A DNA stretch of 64,000 nucleotides from Ashinkailepas kermadecensis (lineage: Eukaryota; Arthropoda; Thecostraca; Neolepadidae), in NCBI GenBank assembly GCA_034440615.1, contig JAOTOM010004961.1, positions 406,001-470,000 of the forward strand, written 5' to 3'. The position numbers and the translations under genes were made by a program. Below are positions 49,726-62,235 of the stretch, piece after piece (position 1 is the stretch's first letter; every line of letters starts with the position of its first letter). The notes under the pieces are model-generated. The model was not told where the DNA came from, did not search any database, and worked only from the letters and a program-made list of their open reading frames with translations.

Positions 49726-50477
49726 CGCCGAACCGTCCGCTCACGCGCCGTGTCGCCCCTTTTTATGACGAAAGACGACATAAATCAGCTTTACGATATC
49801 GGAACCATTGCCGTGCGACAGCATTGGCTGCGATCGGCGACGTGTAAGTGGCCATTTCCGGCCGCTCCGTACAAAGCCACGGCTGGCAGACGCGCTTCCA
49901 GCACCGTCATCTCGACGACGGCGCCCGGTCACAGAGCGGCGGCCGATACCTGCGGAACAAGGACGCCCACGGAGCCGACCTGTTGGCGGGTCAGCGCAGC
50001 AGTCCGCTCCGCCGCCGACCGGACCACATCCGGAGGGGAGGGGGAGCAGCCGACGAGACGAGACGCACACCAGCCGCCGCCGCCGCTATCAGTACATCGC
50101 GGCTATCGCGCTAAAAATGCGGGAAGCACGTGCCAATTAGCGCCAACAATTGAGCCCCTCAGCGGGCCGGTGGCGTCTCGGTTGGGGACGCGTGCCGGAC
50201 GGCTATAGCAGCGTTGCAGACGGATATAGCAGCTCTTTGTTCGGCACATGTCCAGACACAGTTCTACCATTTTCAGCCCAATCGCATATTCTGGAGCAGA
50301 TGCAGCGTTATCTGCGGCTCCTAACAAACCGTCAATTATTCGATCTGTACAATTAGCTTCAATGCTGATCAAGCGATTAGGTTTTTTTAAAGTGGCAGGG
50401 GGAATTAAAGCGACTTAGGCCGACCCCAGGCTATGGGCCATCTGCCCCTCGCACTTTTTATTCCATCGCGGCCTGAC
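49726..50477. other. cut: cut intron, single-copy
   Basis: Mixed sequence; GCTATAGCAGC and GATATAGCAGC near-duplication at about 50200-50235. No gene recognised. Confidence 0.5.
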
Positions 50478-52920
50478 CGTATAGTTGACGGCCTGCTGGG
50501 AGGGTGTGGGCCGTGCAGTTGGCGGCTGGCTGTGAGGGTGTGGGCCGTACAGTTGATGGCTGGCTGGGAGGATGTGGGCCGTACAGTTGGCGGTTGGCTG
50601 GGAGGATGTCGGCCGTACAGTTGATGGCTGGTTGGGAGGGTGTGGGCCGTACAGTTGGCGGCTGGCTGGGAGGGTGTGGGCCGTACAGTTGATGGCTGGC
50701 TGTGAGGGTGTGGGCCGTACAGCTGATGGCTGGCTGGGGTGTGGGCCTACAGTTGGCGGCTGGGAGGATGTGGGCCGTACAGTTGGCGGCTGGCTGGGAG
50801 GGTGTGGGCCGTACAGTTGGCGGTTGGCTGGGAGGATGTGGGCCGTACAGTTGACGGCTGGCTGGGCGGGTGTGGGCCGTACAGTTGGCGGTTGGCTGGG
50901 AGGATGTGGGCCGTACAGTTGGCGGCTGGCTGGGCGGGTGTGGGCCGTACAGTTGGCGGTTGGCTGGGAGGATGTGGGCCGTACAGTTGGCGGCTGGCTG
51001 GGAGGGTGTGGGCCGTACAGTTGGCGGTTGGCTGGGAGGATGTGGGCCGTACAGTTGGCGGCTGGCTGGGCGGGTGTGGGCCGTACAGTTGGCGGTTGGC
51101 TGGGAGGATGTGGGCCGTACAGTTGGCGGCTGGCTGGGCGGGTGTGGGCCGTACAGTTGGCGGTTGGCTGGGAGGATGTGGGCCGTACAGTTGGCGGTTG
51201 GCTGGGAGGGTGTGGGCCGTACAGTTGGCGGTTGGCTGGGAGGGTGTGGGCCGTACAGTTGGCGGCTGGCTGGGAGGGTGTGGGCCGTACAGTTGACGGC
51301 TGGCTGGGAGGATGTAGGCCGTACAGTTGGCGGTTGGCTGGGAGGGTGTGGGCCGTACAGTTGGCGGCTGGTTGGGAGGGTGTGGGCCGTACAGTTGGCG
51401 GCTGGCTGGGAGGGTGTGGGCCGTACAGTTGGCGGCTGGCTGGGAGGGTGTGGGCCGTACAGTTGGCGGTTGGCTGGGAGGGTGTGGGCCGTACAGTTGG
51501 CGGTTGGCTGGGAGGGTGTGGGCCGTACAGTTGGCGGCTGGCTGGGAGGGTGTGGGCCGTACAGTTGGCGGCTGGCTGTGAGGGGGGCCGTAATTGATGG
51601 CTGGCTGGGAGGGTGTGGGCCGTGCAGTTGGCGGCTGGCTGTGAGGGTGTGGGCCGTGCAGTTGGCGGCTGGCTGGGAGGGTGTGGGCCGTACAGTTGAT
51701 GGCTGGCTGGGAGGGTGTGGGCCGTACAGTTGGCGGCTGGCTGTGAGGGTGTGGGCCGTACAGTTGGCGGCTGGCTGGGAGGATGTGGGCCGTACAGTTG
51801 GCGGCTGGCTGGGAGGGTGTGGGCCGTACAGTTGGCGGCTGGCTGGGAGGGTGTGGGCCGTACAGTTGGCGGCTGGCTGGGAGGGTGTGGGCCGTACAGT
51901 TGGCGGCTGGCTGGGAGGGTGTGGGCCGTACAGTTGGCGGCTGGTTGGGAGGGTGTGGGCCGTACAGTTGATGGCTGGCTGTGAGGGTGTGGGCCGTACA
52001 GCTGATGGCTGGTTGGGAGGGTGTGGGCCGTGCAGTTGGCGGCTGGCTGGGAGGGTGTGGGCCGTACAGCTGATGGCTGGCTGGGAGGGTGTGGGCCGTA
52101 CAGTTGGCGGCTGGCTGGGAGGGTGTGGGCCGTACAGCTGATGGCTGGCTGGGAGGGTGTGGGCCGTACAGTTGGCGGCTGGCTGGGAGGGTGTGGGCCG
52201 TACAGTTGATGGCTGGCTGGGAGGGTGTGGGCCGTACAGTTGGCGGCTGGCTGGGAGGGTGTGGGCCGTACAGTTGGCGGCTGGCTGGGAGGGTGTGGGC
52301 CGTACAGTTGGCGGTTGGCTGGGAGTTGATGTCTGGCTGGGAGGGTGTGGGCCGTACAGCTGATGGCTGGCTGGGAGGGTGTGGGCCGCGTACAGCTGAT
52401 GGCTGGCTGGGAGGGTGTGGGCCTATTTGGGTGTGGGCCGTACAGCTGATGGCTGGCTGGGAGGGTGTGGGCCGTACAGTTGGCGGCTGGCTGTGAGGGT
52501 GTGGGCCGTACAGTTGGCGGCTGGCTGTGAGGGTGTGGGCCGTACAGTTGGCGGCTGGCTGGGAGGGTGTGGGCCGTACAGTTGGCGGCTGGTTGGGAGG
52601 GTGTGGGCCGTACAGCTGATGGCTGGCTGGGAGGGTGTGGGCCGTACAGTTGGCGGCTGGCTGTGAGGGTGTGGGCCGTACAGTTGACGGCTGGCTGGGC
52701 GGGTGTGGGCCGTACAGTTGGCGGCTGGCTGTGAGGGTGTGGGCCGTACAGTTGGCGGCTGGCTGGGCGGGTGTGGGCCGTGCAGTTGATGGCTGGTTGG
52801 GAGGGTGTGGGCCGTACAGTTGGCGGCTGGCTGGGAGGGTGTGGGCCGTCGTACAGTTGGCGGCTGGTTGGGAGGGTGTGGGCCGTGCGGTTGATGGCTG
52901 GCTGGGAGGGTGTGGTGACG
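50478..52920. repeat. 34-bp array, about 71 copies (largest in window)
   Basis: Units contain GTACAGTTGGCGGCTGGCTG and GGAGGGTGTGGGCC with point variants GGTTGG, GATGG, GCGGG and GTGAG and a few short units near 50740 and 52330-52440. Frames repeat every three units, which explains very long open frames on both strands. Confidence 0.97.
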
Positions 52921-53575
52921 ACAATCTCACCACTATCTTCACGCGATATACATTACGACTGAGACGACGCAACACTGCTGACGAGACAAATCAGGGGAAC
53001 TGCAGCCTGGGCATCTCGTTTGCCTCAGCTGCCACGTCAAAGCCTGGGCACTGTGCCGGGAAGCCGGCGGCGGTGCAGAGCGGGGACGGCGGCGACTGGC
53101 CGGCGCGGCACGCCACGCTCTTTGAAACGCACGCCATGCGCGCCACGGAGCTCATTTCAATTTCCATGAACGTGCGCGCCTTACGTCACGCCCCACCGGC
53201 GAGGCCAATCACGGCAAAGGCGAGCGTGTTATCGACCAATCAGAAGGCGACAACGGTAGAAATAGCCATTGGCGTCGAGTTGGCGACAGCTTTCCTTGTC
53301 GGTGGCGTTGGGGAAGTCCTGTCGGCAGGTGTATCACCGTGGCCCGTGGCGGCTCCGTTCAGCAGCTGTGTTAGGTGGGCAGGCCTGGTGGCAACACTCC
53401 CACCCATCTGTCCACCAGTGAACGATCCAGCGGTGAGGGTCATGGCCCCAGCCAGTCTCTGGGGTACGACTGGCTTCTCGTTTTGCAATACTTAAATGGA
53501 AACATTCTGATAACCAAGTTTGGGGAATGAATTTATCGTCTTCAACATCAAAAAGTAGCACTGATTCGGGACTAA
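52921..53575. other. cut: cut intron, single-copy
   Basis: No array; no coding similarity recognised on either strand. Confidence 0.5.
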
Positions 53576-53830
53576 TCCAACACTAGGACTTTAGGGACAC
53601 TATACAAGACCGGGATTACATCACCCACATTGCCCCAAGCCACCGACCCTGGCCGAACCAAATACTAGGATCCCAGGGAAACCACACAAGACCGGGGTCA
53701 CGGCACCACACATCGCCCCTAACCTAACACCAACCCGGGCCTAACCAAACACTAGGACCCTTGAGACAACACACAACACTGGGCCATAGCACCACACACA
53801 CACCGCCCCTGCATAATGACCAAAGGACTT
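53576..53830. repeat. 83-bp diverged array, 3 copies
   Basis: ACTAGGA recurs near 53583, 53666 and 53750, with ACACAAGACCGGG and ACCACACA segments in register. Confidence 0.7.
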
Positions 53831-54769
53831 TGAACTGTGGGGCTTTTGAACCGGCCACTTTTTGCGTGCAGCGCTCCCCTTCAGACCGATAAGAACAATT
53901 CCACTACTTGGACGACTGCACGACACCACATGTCTCCATTTTCCACGCTGATAACACACGTTCGGCTGCCTCGCCATCCGCAAACCACCGGGGCAAAACA
54001 AGCAATTAAAGTCAGCATTGTTCTCACCTCATTGTACATGTAGATTCGGTGGGGCGGCAAATTGGCGTAATAGTGGTGGCCAATAGGGAGCGAAGTAGAC
54101 GATACAATGTGGAGAATGAAGACGAGTCACATGGACACGGCACAAGTGGTGGGCGTGTGCCTCGGCCGCCGATACGAGACGGCCGAACAGTGTGTCTCTG
54201 TGCCGACACAACACGGCCACTCTGTGCCAGCATCACAACACGGCCACATGATGCCATCGACTGCTTATAAAGCCGTGTGACAATGGGTTGCACCACTGCG
54301 CGAGGCTCACCGTTTCCGAGGGCACAGCGGTGAGCCAACACTTTGGACACCTCGCACCACGGCCTAGCTGCTCCAGTAGGTCGCCAGCGTCAGTGGGACA
54401 CAACACCTGCTGCTTCCCTCCCCCCCCATTGGCCGTGACACGCTCCAGGACTGCTCCGACTCAGGGTCAGCCTCGGGTGCCGACGCTGGCGGTATCTGTG
54501 CACTGTGGCACCGTCGACAGCGGGGCCGACCGACTTGTCATCGGTACCGCCGCGGGCCACACTGGCGCCCACACCGGTGGGGTGGGGTGGGGCGGGGCGG
54601 ACGGGGGCAGGGAGGGCAGCCGGAGGTCGATGGGCGTCCTATCGGTTATCCATCAGCAGGCGACGCGCTGGCGTTTAACCGGCGCACGGCCACACCTGAA
54701 TGGCGTGACTAATGACGCGGCCGCCGGCCACATTGCTGCTCGTGTTGGCGCCGCCGACGGCGCATGCAG
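53831..54769. other. cut: cut intron, single-copy
   Basis: No array, element or gene recognised. Confidence 0.5.
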
Positions 54770-55553
54770 AGCGGCGCTGGGCCGGCGGTGGCGGCCGGCC
54801 GGCCACGTGCCGGGTCCCGGGCCCCGGGCTCCCGGTGTCGAGTGTCGGCGGCTGGACAAGGCGTGACACCCGGCCCTCCGCCATCAACGTCTGACAGAGC
54901 GGCGCTGGGCCGGCGGTGGCGGCCGGCCGGCCACGTGCCGGGTCCCGGGCCCCGGGCTCCGGGTGTCGAGTGTCGGCGGCTGGACAAGGCGTGGCACCCG
55001 GCCCTCCGCCATCAACGTCTGACAGAGCGGCGCTGGGCCGGCGGCGGCGGCCGGCCGGCCACGTGCCGGGTCCCGGGCCCCGGGCCCCGGGCTCCGGGTG
55101 TCGAGTGTCGGCGGCTGGACAAGGCGTGGCACCCGGCCCTCCGCCATCAACGTCTGACAGAGCGGCGCTGGGCCGGCGGCGGCGGCCGGCCGACCACGTG
55201 CCGGGTCCCGGGCCCCGGGCCCCGGGCTCCGGGTGTCGAGTGTCGGCGGCTGGACAAGGCGTGGCACCCGGCCCTCCGCCATCAACGTCTGACAGAGCGG
55301 CGCTGGGCCGGCGGTGGCGGCCGGCCGGCCACGTGCCGGGTCCCGGGCCCCGGGCTCCCGGTGTCGAGTGTCGGCGGCTGGACAAGGCGTGGCACCCGGC
55401 CCTCCGCCATCAACGTCTGACAGAGCGGCGCTGGGCCGGCGGTGGCGGCCGGCCGGCCACGTGCCGGGTCCCGGGCCCCGGGCTCCCGGTGTCGAGTGTC
55501 GGCGGGTGGACAAGGCGTGGCACCCGGCCCTCCGCCATCAACGTCTGACAGCA
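54770..55553. repeat. 128-bp array, 6 copies
   Basis: Units contain TGACAGAGCGGCGCTGGGCC, CACGTGCCGGGTCCCGGGCC and GTCGAGTGTCGGCGGCTGGA; two central units have an extra CCCCGG. This is the longest unit in the window and very GC-rich. Confidence 0.94.
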
Positions 55554-55616
55554 CACACTGGATGGCCAAGAGGTGCGGTCGGCACGTCGGCACCGGGCGC
55601 CGTGCACCAGCCACTG

Positions 55617-55916
55617 CCACAGCAGCCGTGGTCGGCCGACCACTGACCGACAGTCGCCTGACACGGGTCTCGGCCAGTCAGCCGTGGTCGGCCGACCACT
55701 GACCGACAGTCGCCTGACACGGGTCTCGGCCAGTCAGCCGCGGTCGGCCGACCACTGACCGACAGTCGCCTGACACGGGTCTCGGCCAGTCAGCCGTGGT
55801 CGGCCGACCACTGACCGACAGTGGCCTGACACGGGTCTCGGCCAGTCAGCCGTGGTCGGCCGACCACTGACCGACAGTCGCCTGACACGGGTCTCGGCCA
55901 GTCAGCCGCGCCCATA
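55617..55916. repeat. 56-bp array, 5 copies, with 16-bp palindrome
   Basis: Each unit carries the perfect palindrome GTGGTCGGCCGACCAC (one unit CGGTCGGCCGACCAC) then TGACCGACAGTCGCCTGACA. Confidence 0.93.
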
Positions 55917-56825
55917 GCCACCGACCGTCCACACGACAATGCAGTGGGCTACTCACGGCCGTTCGCCATTTACAATGTCGAGGAATACGAGCAATAAAGC
56001 ACCGGCGAACGCTCAACAATTGGCAATCGACGGAGGTGAGCACATAAAGCTGCCAGCGGCTTCGCTAGGCCACTCGCTTAATTACAACAGGCGTCGGCAA
56101 TATCTGTATTGACGTTTATATCTCCAGCAATGCCTCTGTCCACCCCATAGCGCCAGATGCACAGAGAAGTGACGGTCGGTCCACAAAACGCCATGCTCGT
56201 CTCACCACAAGACAGACAGCTGGCATTGTAGTCAGCGCGTCGGTGGGTGGTGCTCCAGTCATAATCGCACTTGGACGGGCGGCACAGAAAAGAAGCAGAT
56301 GATATAATTCAGACATTCATCAACTGAATACGAGGGCCGGCCAATGCTTGGTTGCACCACTCCTATTCCGCGATTCCTCTTCAGAACAATTCCGCTACGC
56401 GCTGGAGTCACGTACTTTGCACTGAGTCCCTGCTCGGCTTGTTGATTATTTCCGAATTAACTACACGTTGTCAGAGACCGAGCGACAATAATTGGCGTCC
56501 GTTGGCGAATGAGCTTGGTGTACCGCAACGCCTGCCCACGCTCCGCATCACACGCGCGCACGCTGACCATGACCAAAAACCGGCTTATATTGGAGTCGGT
56601 GTAACGGGTGGCCGCAGAGCAACGTGAGAGCCCATGCAATTCCCGCGTGTAAATTCGATCATGGAGACGGCTATGCCATTTTCGCACGCGTTACACGCTT
56701 ATTATCTATCATAAAATGTTCGCATATTTGTAAAAACACACCCCTCCTCACGAGTACCGTTGTGAAAATCATCCACTGCTAAATAGCTTTCCACATTAAA
56801 TTCGACTTCGAATTGAAGCACTCAC
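55917..56825. other. cut: cut intron, single-copy
   Basis: AT-richer sequence leading from the donor at 56826; no element recognised. Confidence 0.55.
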
Positions 56826-56978
56826 CTCATTGTCCTTGGAAGCGAGCTGTCGTTCTGTGTTGGAGCGGTGCTGCGAATCAGAGCCGACGTCCCCATCGTC
56901 GGCCAGCTGAGCCCTCTTCACACTGACCACCAGCTGCTCCTTCAACGTGTCTACCTCCCTCTCCGCCAGGGCAGCTCT
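56826..56978 (-). CDS. cut: Cux coiled-coil exon RAALAEREVDTLKEQL
   Basis: This 153-nt exon encodes 51 residues in phase 0 at both ends. It starts RAALAEREVDTLKEQL and ends TERQLASKDNE. The first half matches the CUX1/CASP coiled-coil segment that begins RAE-AQREAETLREQL in vertebrates. The middle (QLADDGDVGSDSQHRS) is poorly conserved. The end joins in frame to ISQLVEDVQRLQ of the next exon, giving LASKDNE|ISQLVEDV, equivalent to LAAKEREIAQLVEDV in vertebrates. The acceptor is ATTTCAG|AGA and the donor GAG|GTGAGT. The segment is predicted to form part of a parallel coiled coil. It sits about 11 kb upstream of the next exon. Confidence 0.9.
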
Positions 56979-57152
56979 CTGAAATCGGATAGCGCCATGT
57001 TAGGCTATTGTACCCCTGAATCGTGTAAAATAGCTGAAAACAAAACAAGCGTAGCACGTAAATAAATGTGCAACTATAATCGCTTTCCCTTCTGATCACC
57101 TCCCACCCCCACCCAAGCCCCAACCCCCACCCCCGCAACGCACACACATAAA

Positions 57153-57155
<3 letters not shown>

Positions 57156-57196
<41 letters not shown>
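57156..57196. repeat. AT dinucleotide run
   Basis: About 19 TA dinucleotides. Confidence 0.97.
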
Positions 57197-57200
<4 letters not shown>

Positions 57201-58406
57201 AGCGTGGATTCACGCCGCGAAGTGGGCGGTGCCCACCCGACACGCGCCGCGACCGCTTCATCAGTAGGGGAGGTAAGTGGCCTGCCCACAAAAAGCGGTG
57301 TCCGCTGTGACCGTCCAACTGGGGGGGGGGGGCGATCGATTTGTGAGGTCCAGCGGCCGCGCCGACCGCCGCTGGACCACCGGACTGGCGGGCGTTGTGC
57401 GCGGACCGGGACCACGTGACGCCGAGACCATCACCACCACCACCCGCTGCAGAGGCCGGTCTGGGGCGGAGCCGGTCGGACGCGTGCCGTCCATGGACAC
57501 GGCGCGACCTGACCGTTCTGGCGGCGGACGTGCCGCGCCGGTGGGGGCGCACGGCGCGGCCGACACCGCTGCGCCGGCTACATTACGACCGGCCCAAACG
57601 TCAGCCGGAATTAGCCGGCTACACGCAGTGGCGACGTGGCGCGTGATTCAGCGGCAACGGCGCACCGCTAAACGGGCGGCGCCCCGTGTCGGCGACCGTG
57701 ACCCTCGCCGTCCGCGCTCCGCCAACACACTCGCACATACTCCGACGGCAAGGCCACGCCAGAGCGACGGCGACCGCCAGCCACAGAGTTGGACACTCTC
57801 GGTGAGCGCACCCAGGGCGTCTGGTCACGTGCGACAGGCCGACTCGGAGCCACCGACCAGCCGAGCCAAACGCCCTTCGTGAACCGAACGGGAAGGAAGC
57901 CGTTCCCACCTGCTTCATAATTTCTCCTTTGTCTTCCAAGCTAGTCTTCACTCCCTGGAGATCTAACGGTTCTGATCCCACTATCTTGGGCCCTTCACCC
58001 CCTTCCAAGAAACATAAGAATGGGCTGAACAAATAGCATGAAGCCAGGCTGTCTGGACGCTTAGGAAGACAACCTGAAGGGTTGTCTTCCATACGAAGCA
58101 CAAACACGAATCAACGTAGGAAGTCTCTTTGTGCGTATAAATGAGTAGACTTGAGGTGTCATTGCTTGCAAAACTCACAACCTGAGCTGTACAGGAGGCG
58201 GAGGATACCCAGACGCTGAAACGACCTATACGATCATGCACAGATCAAAACTCACGTCATCCGCCCTGACCGGCAGAGCTCCAAGTGACAGGCGACCACT
58301 CACACGTCACTTGGTCGGGCTTCAGTCAGCCTGCTCGTGCCAGGCCAGTGGATCGAGGATGACCGACCATCAAGCCCGGTGGATTCGAACGTGTGTGTGC
58401 AGGTGT
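57197..58406. other. single-copy region around possible first exon
   Basis: GC-rich to about 57.9 kb, then the possible 45-nt cut exon, then mixed sequence. A GTGAGT donor-like site at about 58256 has no recognisable exon before it. Confidence 0.5.
57910..57954 (-). CDS. cut: possible Cux coiled-coil exon (45 nt)
   Basis: A 45-nt open segment reads GVKTSLEDKGEIMKQ, preceded by CTCCAG and followed by a GTGGGA donor. It ends in phase 0, which fits the phase-0 start of the next exon, giving ...IMKQ|RAALAERE. In vertebrate CUX1 the equivalent junction also falls after a Gln and before Arg-Ala, and a T-A-L-E stretch occurs shortly upstream, so the position and character are right. Against it, the acceptor has a weak pyrimidine tract, the donor is not optimal, and the match is short. 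A longer exon starting at an acceptor near 57.99-58.01 kb is also possible. Confidence 0.4.
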
Positions 58407-58414
58407 GCAGGTGT

Positions 58415-58896
58415 CAGTGACAAATTATTCGTGAAATAGGGTGGAATATACCACTTTCTGAACAATCAATCGACATCTTTCTCGAAGAAGTATCAACATC
58501 CTGCTCCTTGATGCGTGCTTATGAAGCCTCCGTGACACCTTTCGAACAGTATCTCGCTTATAAGTATCATGTTCATGCTCTTCATAAGGAATAGTGATAC
58601 ACGAACATGTCGCAAAGCAATTTCAGGTAAAGGGAGTACCTTTAATGTGATATGTCATGCAATACCAGTTTATGGCATAGGTATTATTCTCCCCATCCCG
58701 AATATAGCTCTACCTAAATTATGAATATCAAAACAAATGACAAAGGCAGTCATAAGAACTATACCCTTGGCTCAAATTTGAATCTGAAAGACATCAAGAG
58801 CATTTTAACCGGCACCAATTTCATGGCAAATTTCGACATCCTACTGTGCTTGTTTCGACATCTCGCACCTAACGAAAAACCATTATTTTATCCCTG
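58415..58896. mobile_element. non-autonomous hAT-like element, copy 2
   Basis: A 482-bp element starts CAGTGACAAATTATTC and ends ATTTTATCCCTG, so the ends are imperfect inverted repeats (CAGTGA versus CAGGGA). It is flanked on both sides by the 8-mer GCAGGTGT at 58407-58414 and 58897-58904; because the target is itself a GTGTGCAG tandem, the duplication is suggestive rather than decisive. It is homologous to 6260-6712 with several indels and carries no coding frame. The end sequence and 8-bp duplication fit the hAT superfamily. Confidence 0.75.
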
Positions 58897-59082
58897 GCAG
58901 GTGTGCAGGTGTGCGGGTGTGCAGGTGTGCAGGGGGAGGCAGAATACGGCCCGTCAATGGATGCTGTCCCGTCAGACTCCGAGCTGTTACACGCAGGCGA
59001 CAGGTCAGCCGCACACATAGCTCAGGTCAGCCACACTCGGGTGTCAGGGTCATGACCACGGGACCGCGCCGTTCATCCGCCC

Positions 59083-59352
59083 GAGGGACAGACAGACAGA
59101 CAGGCATTACCAATACGACGAACAAGGAGTCGCTAGACCTCACCAATATGACGGACAGACAGACGATAGACCTCGCCAATGTGATGGACAGGCAGGCTTC
59201 ACCAATACGACGAACAAGGAGACGCTAGACCTCAGCAATATGCCGGACAGACATGCCTCACCAATACGACGGACAAGGAGACGCTAGACCTCACCAATAT
59301 GACGGACAGACAGACGATAGACCTCACCAATGTGACGGACAGGCAGACGATA
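59083..59352. repeat. about 31-bp degenerate array
   Basis: CTAGACCTCACCAATATGAC and GGACAGACAGAC units with variable length, about eight copies. Confidence 0.82.
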
Positions 59353-59475
59353 AACAAAACGCCACATGCCGCTGCGTCTCTCAGCTATGTATTCGGAACA
59401 CGCTGACAGAGGACAGAGCAGTGGTGAGAAGTTGGCACAAGCAAATGACCAGATATAGCATAACAGGCGCACAGA

Positions 59476-59535
59476 CATGGCGCATAGACATGGCAGCATA
59501 GACATGGCGCATAGACATGGCAGCATAGACATGGT
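59476..59535. repeat. 15/18-bp array (CATAGACATGG)
   Basis: Four CATAGACATGGCAG or CATAGACATGGCG units. Confidence 0.8.
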
Positions 59536-59629
59536 AGCATCACTGCTGGCCAGGACAGAACCATTGCTGACCAGACAAGGAATAGAACTCCTGGACCATG
59601 GGTCAGCGGGACACACTACCTCAACTGGA

Positions 59630-59862
59630 TGTTTTCCTGTACAGCGAGATGCACCATCCCACATAAATGCTCCCCTGCACAGCAGGACACCCCACCCCAC
59701 TTGGGTGTCTCCCTGTACAGCGGGACACCCCACAACACCTGGGTGTCTCCCCGTACAGCGGGATACCCCACCCCACTTGGGTGTCTCCCTGTACAGCAGG
59801 ACACCCCACCACACCTGGGTGTCTCCCTGTACAGCGGGACACCCCACCCCACTTGGGTGTCG
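59630..59862. repeat. 38-bp array, 6 copies
   Basis: Units contain CCCTGTACAGCGGGACACCC and CACTTGGGTGTCT, more diverged at the left. Confidence 0.9.
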
Positions 59863-60011
59863 TGTTGGGGCCGCGCCCGCCGCCATATATCGGGCCGTTG
59901 CAAACATTGACGGATGACCGCGCCGAACAAAGCCTCCTAATGCGACCCCGCCCCGGATGCGGCGGCGCAACGGCGACTGACGGGCCGTGGCGCCGAGCGG
60001 CAGACCGTGGC

Positions 60012-60790
60012 CCGGCAGGCCATACCAGTCGCCGGTACTAGCTGAGCAGGCAATACCAGTCGCCGGTACCAGCTGAGCAGGCCATACCAGTCGCCGGTAC
60101 CAGCTGAGCAGGCCAGACCAGTCGCCGGTACCAGCTGAGGAGGTCATACCAGTCGCCGGTACCAGCTGAGGAGGTCATACCAGTCGCCGGTACCAGCTGA
60201 GCAGGCCATACCAGTCGCCGGTACCAGCTGAGGAGGTCATACCAGTCGCCGGTACCAGCTGAGGAGGTCATACCAGTCGCCGGTACCAGCTGAGGAGGTC
60301 ATACCAGTCGCCGGTACTAGCTGAGCAGGTCATACCAGTCGCCGGTACCAGCTGGGGTCATACCAGTCGCCGGTACCAGCTGAGCAGGCCATACCAGTTG
60401 CCGGTACCAGCCGAACATGCAATGCCAGTGGCTGGTAGCGGCTGGACATGCTATACCAGTGGCTGGTAGCGGCTGGATAAACCATACCAGGGACCGGTGC
60501 CAGTCTGGCAGACCATACCAGCCACAGGTGCTAGTCCCCAGTACCAGCCGGGCAGAACATACCATTGCCGGTAACAGCCAGACAGGCCATACCAGCCACA
60601 GCTGCCAGTCGGACAGATCATACCAGCCACCAGTACCAGCCGGGCAGATCGTACCAGTCATTCGCACCAGCTGGGCAGACCAAACTAGCTACCCGCACCA
60701 GCCGGGCAGATCATACCAGTCACCCGTGCCAGCCGGGCCGACCATACCAGTCACCCGTGCCAGCCGGGCAGACCATACCAGTCGGTCACC
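60012..60790. repeat. 31-bp array decaying to the right
   Basis: GGCCATACCAGTCGCCGGTA and CCAGCTGAGCA units are near-identical to about 60420, then diverge to GTCACCCGTGCCAGCCGGGC forms by 60790. Confidence 0.9.
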
Positions 60791-62235
60791 TATGTCCAGC
60801 CGCCCAGGTCAGCCATAACCAGCCCCGGATAAATTTCCACACCGGAGGATGTTGAATAGCCAAACAAGAGCGCTCCCACGTGGTGCAAGCAGGTGGTGTA
60901 TTGCGGGGTATTCAGAGTGGTGTGACCGCGCCGCCTGTGTCGGCGCGCCGTCCAAGTCGGCCCGGCGCGCGACAGAAGCGGAGACCGGCCGCGGCCGCTG
61001 CCGCTGCGGCGCTCGGAGACTGGGGTCACGCACAAGACGATATCCGGCCGCCGGCCGGGGAGCGGACGGCCGCCGCCCCCGCTCGACGTCTCTCCGTCGT
61101 CGGTAACGACGCCGGCCGCTGCCATCATCGGTCCGAGGGGCAGTCGCGTAACGTCGGCCAACACGGAGCTGGCACACCGCAGCACATCGCCGCACGACAC
61201 CGCATCTCAGCACGGTCCACCGAGAACCAACCATCTGCTTCATATCACGTCTAATAAAGTCAGCGCTGAGTAGATCCACCTTTCCTGACTCACGAGTGGG
61301 CCTGGGGAAGGAGAGGGGCGGGGAGACCAATGACGCGGAAGGGTTGGCATGAGCCGCACCCAACCGGAATGGCCAGCCGCCACACACTGCTAACTTCAGT
61401 GGAGCGGCTGAATTTATGATCTGGCCGGTCTAGTTTTTGCCAATTGCGCATTCAATAGAAGGCAGTTATGGTGGGAGGTGCTATTTTCATTGTGGTGACT
61501 GAACTATCCATTACGGAGGCTGCGCTGCGACCAGGGCGCCGAACACAACACATATTCAATGGGGCTTTGGCGTCCGGGTGCGTTTGGTCAGACCGGGGTT
61601 TCGAGCGGCGTCGGTGTGACCAGCAGCCCAGACGTCGGCAGAGTCGGGTAGAGCGTCCGACGGCTGGTCGGCACGGGTTGTCCCCGTCAGTGTGGCCAGG
61701 CGCCAGTATCGCGCCGGCACAACGTCATGAGGCTTACAGAGGCCACAGGAGGACGCCGGGAAACCACCAGCAGCCACGCCACGGTCCGTCTACAGGATAA
61801 CTTGGGAATGCGATGCAACCAGTACGCACCATGATGCACTCATGATGAATCATGGAACAGCGAATTGTGCTGCCAGAATAAACCAAGGCGCGGAGGTCCA
61901 TATGTTCCGTGATGCACGCGCGGGTATGACTAATAATACAGGTAGGGGGAGGGGGGGCAGTGATGCACCCGTCGTCAGGACCCACAATGCAGGCGATCGA
62001 GGAGCGAAGACACGGTCAGCCGGAGCGGCGCCCGCCACCCTGTGGCCGGGCTGGCGACGAATTTGCCGGCGCAGTGACACTAATTCACCAGTCGGACCTG
62101 CCGACCTGGCCGGCCGCCGCGCCGCCCACTCACTGCTGGCTATTCGGCCTTCCGTCACCAGTGGAGTCCGGTAGATTACGGCATGCGTCGTCGATGGCGC
62201 TCAGCCGAGCACCGCCGCCACACTGTGGACCGACT
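60791..62235. other. single-copy region
   Basis: GC-rich to 61.2 kb and mixed beyond; no gene recognised. Confidence 0.5.

Noticed and set aside
48410..49847. 400-450 codon open frames on both strands with 12-residue repeats
   Set aside because: The 36-bp unit is divisible by three, and equally long frames exist on opposite strands. Across all arrays about one third of periods are multiples of three, as expected by chance, so there is no sign of selection for coding.
50747..52975. 742-codon open frame on the minus strand and several 130-420 codon frames on the plus strand
   Set aside because: All are translations of the 34-bp array; three units make 102 bp, so frames stay open by periodicity. 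No domain, splice or start evidence.
58236..58320. Possible additional Cux exon ending at a GTGAGT near 58256
   Set aside because: The open segment before it (ending LPVRADD) has no convincing acceptor and no match to the coiled coil.
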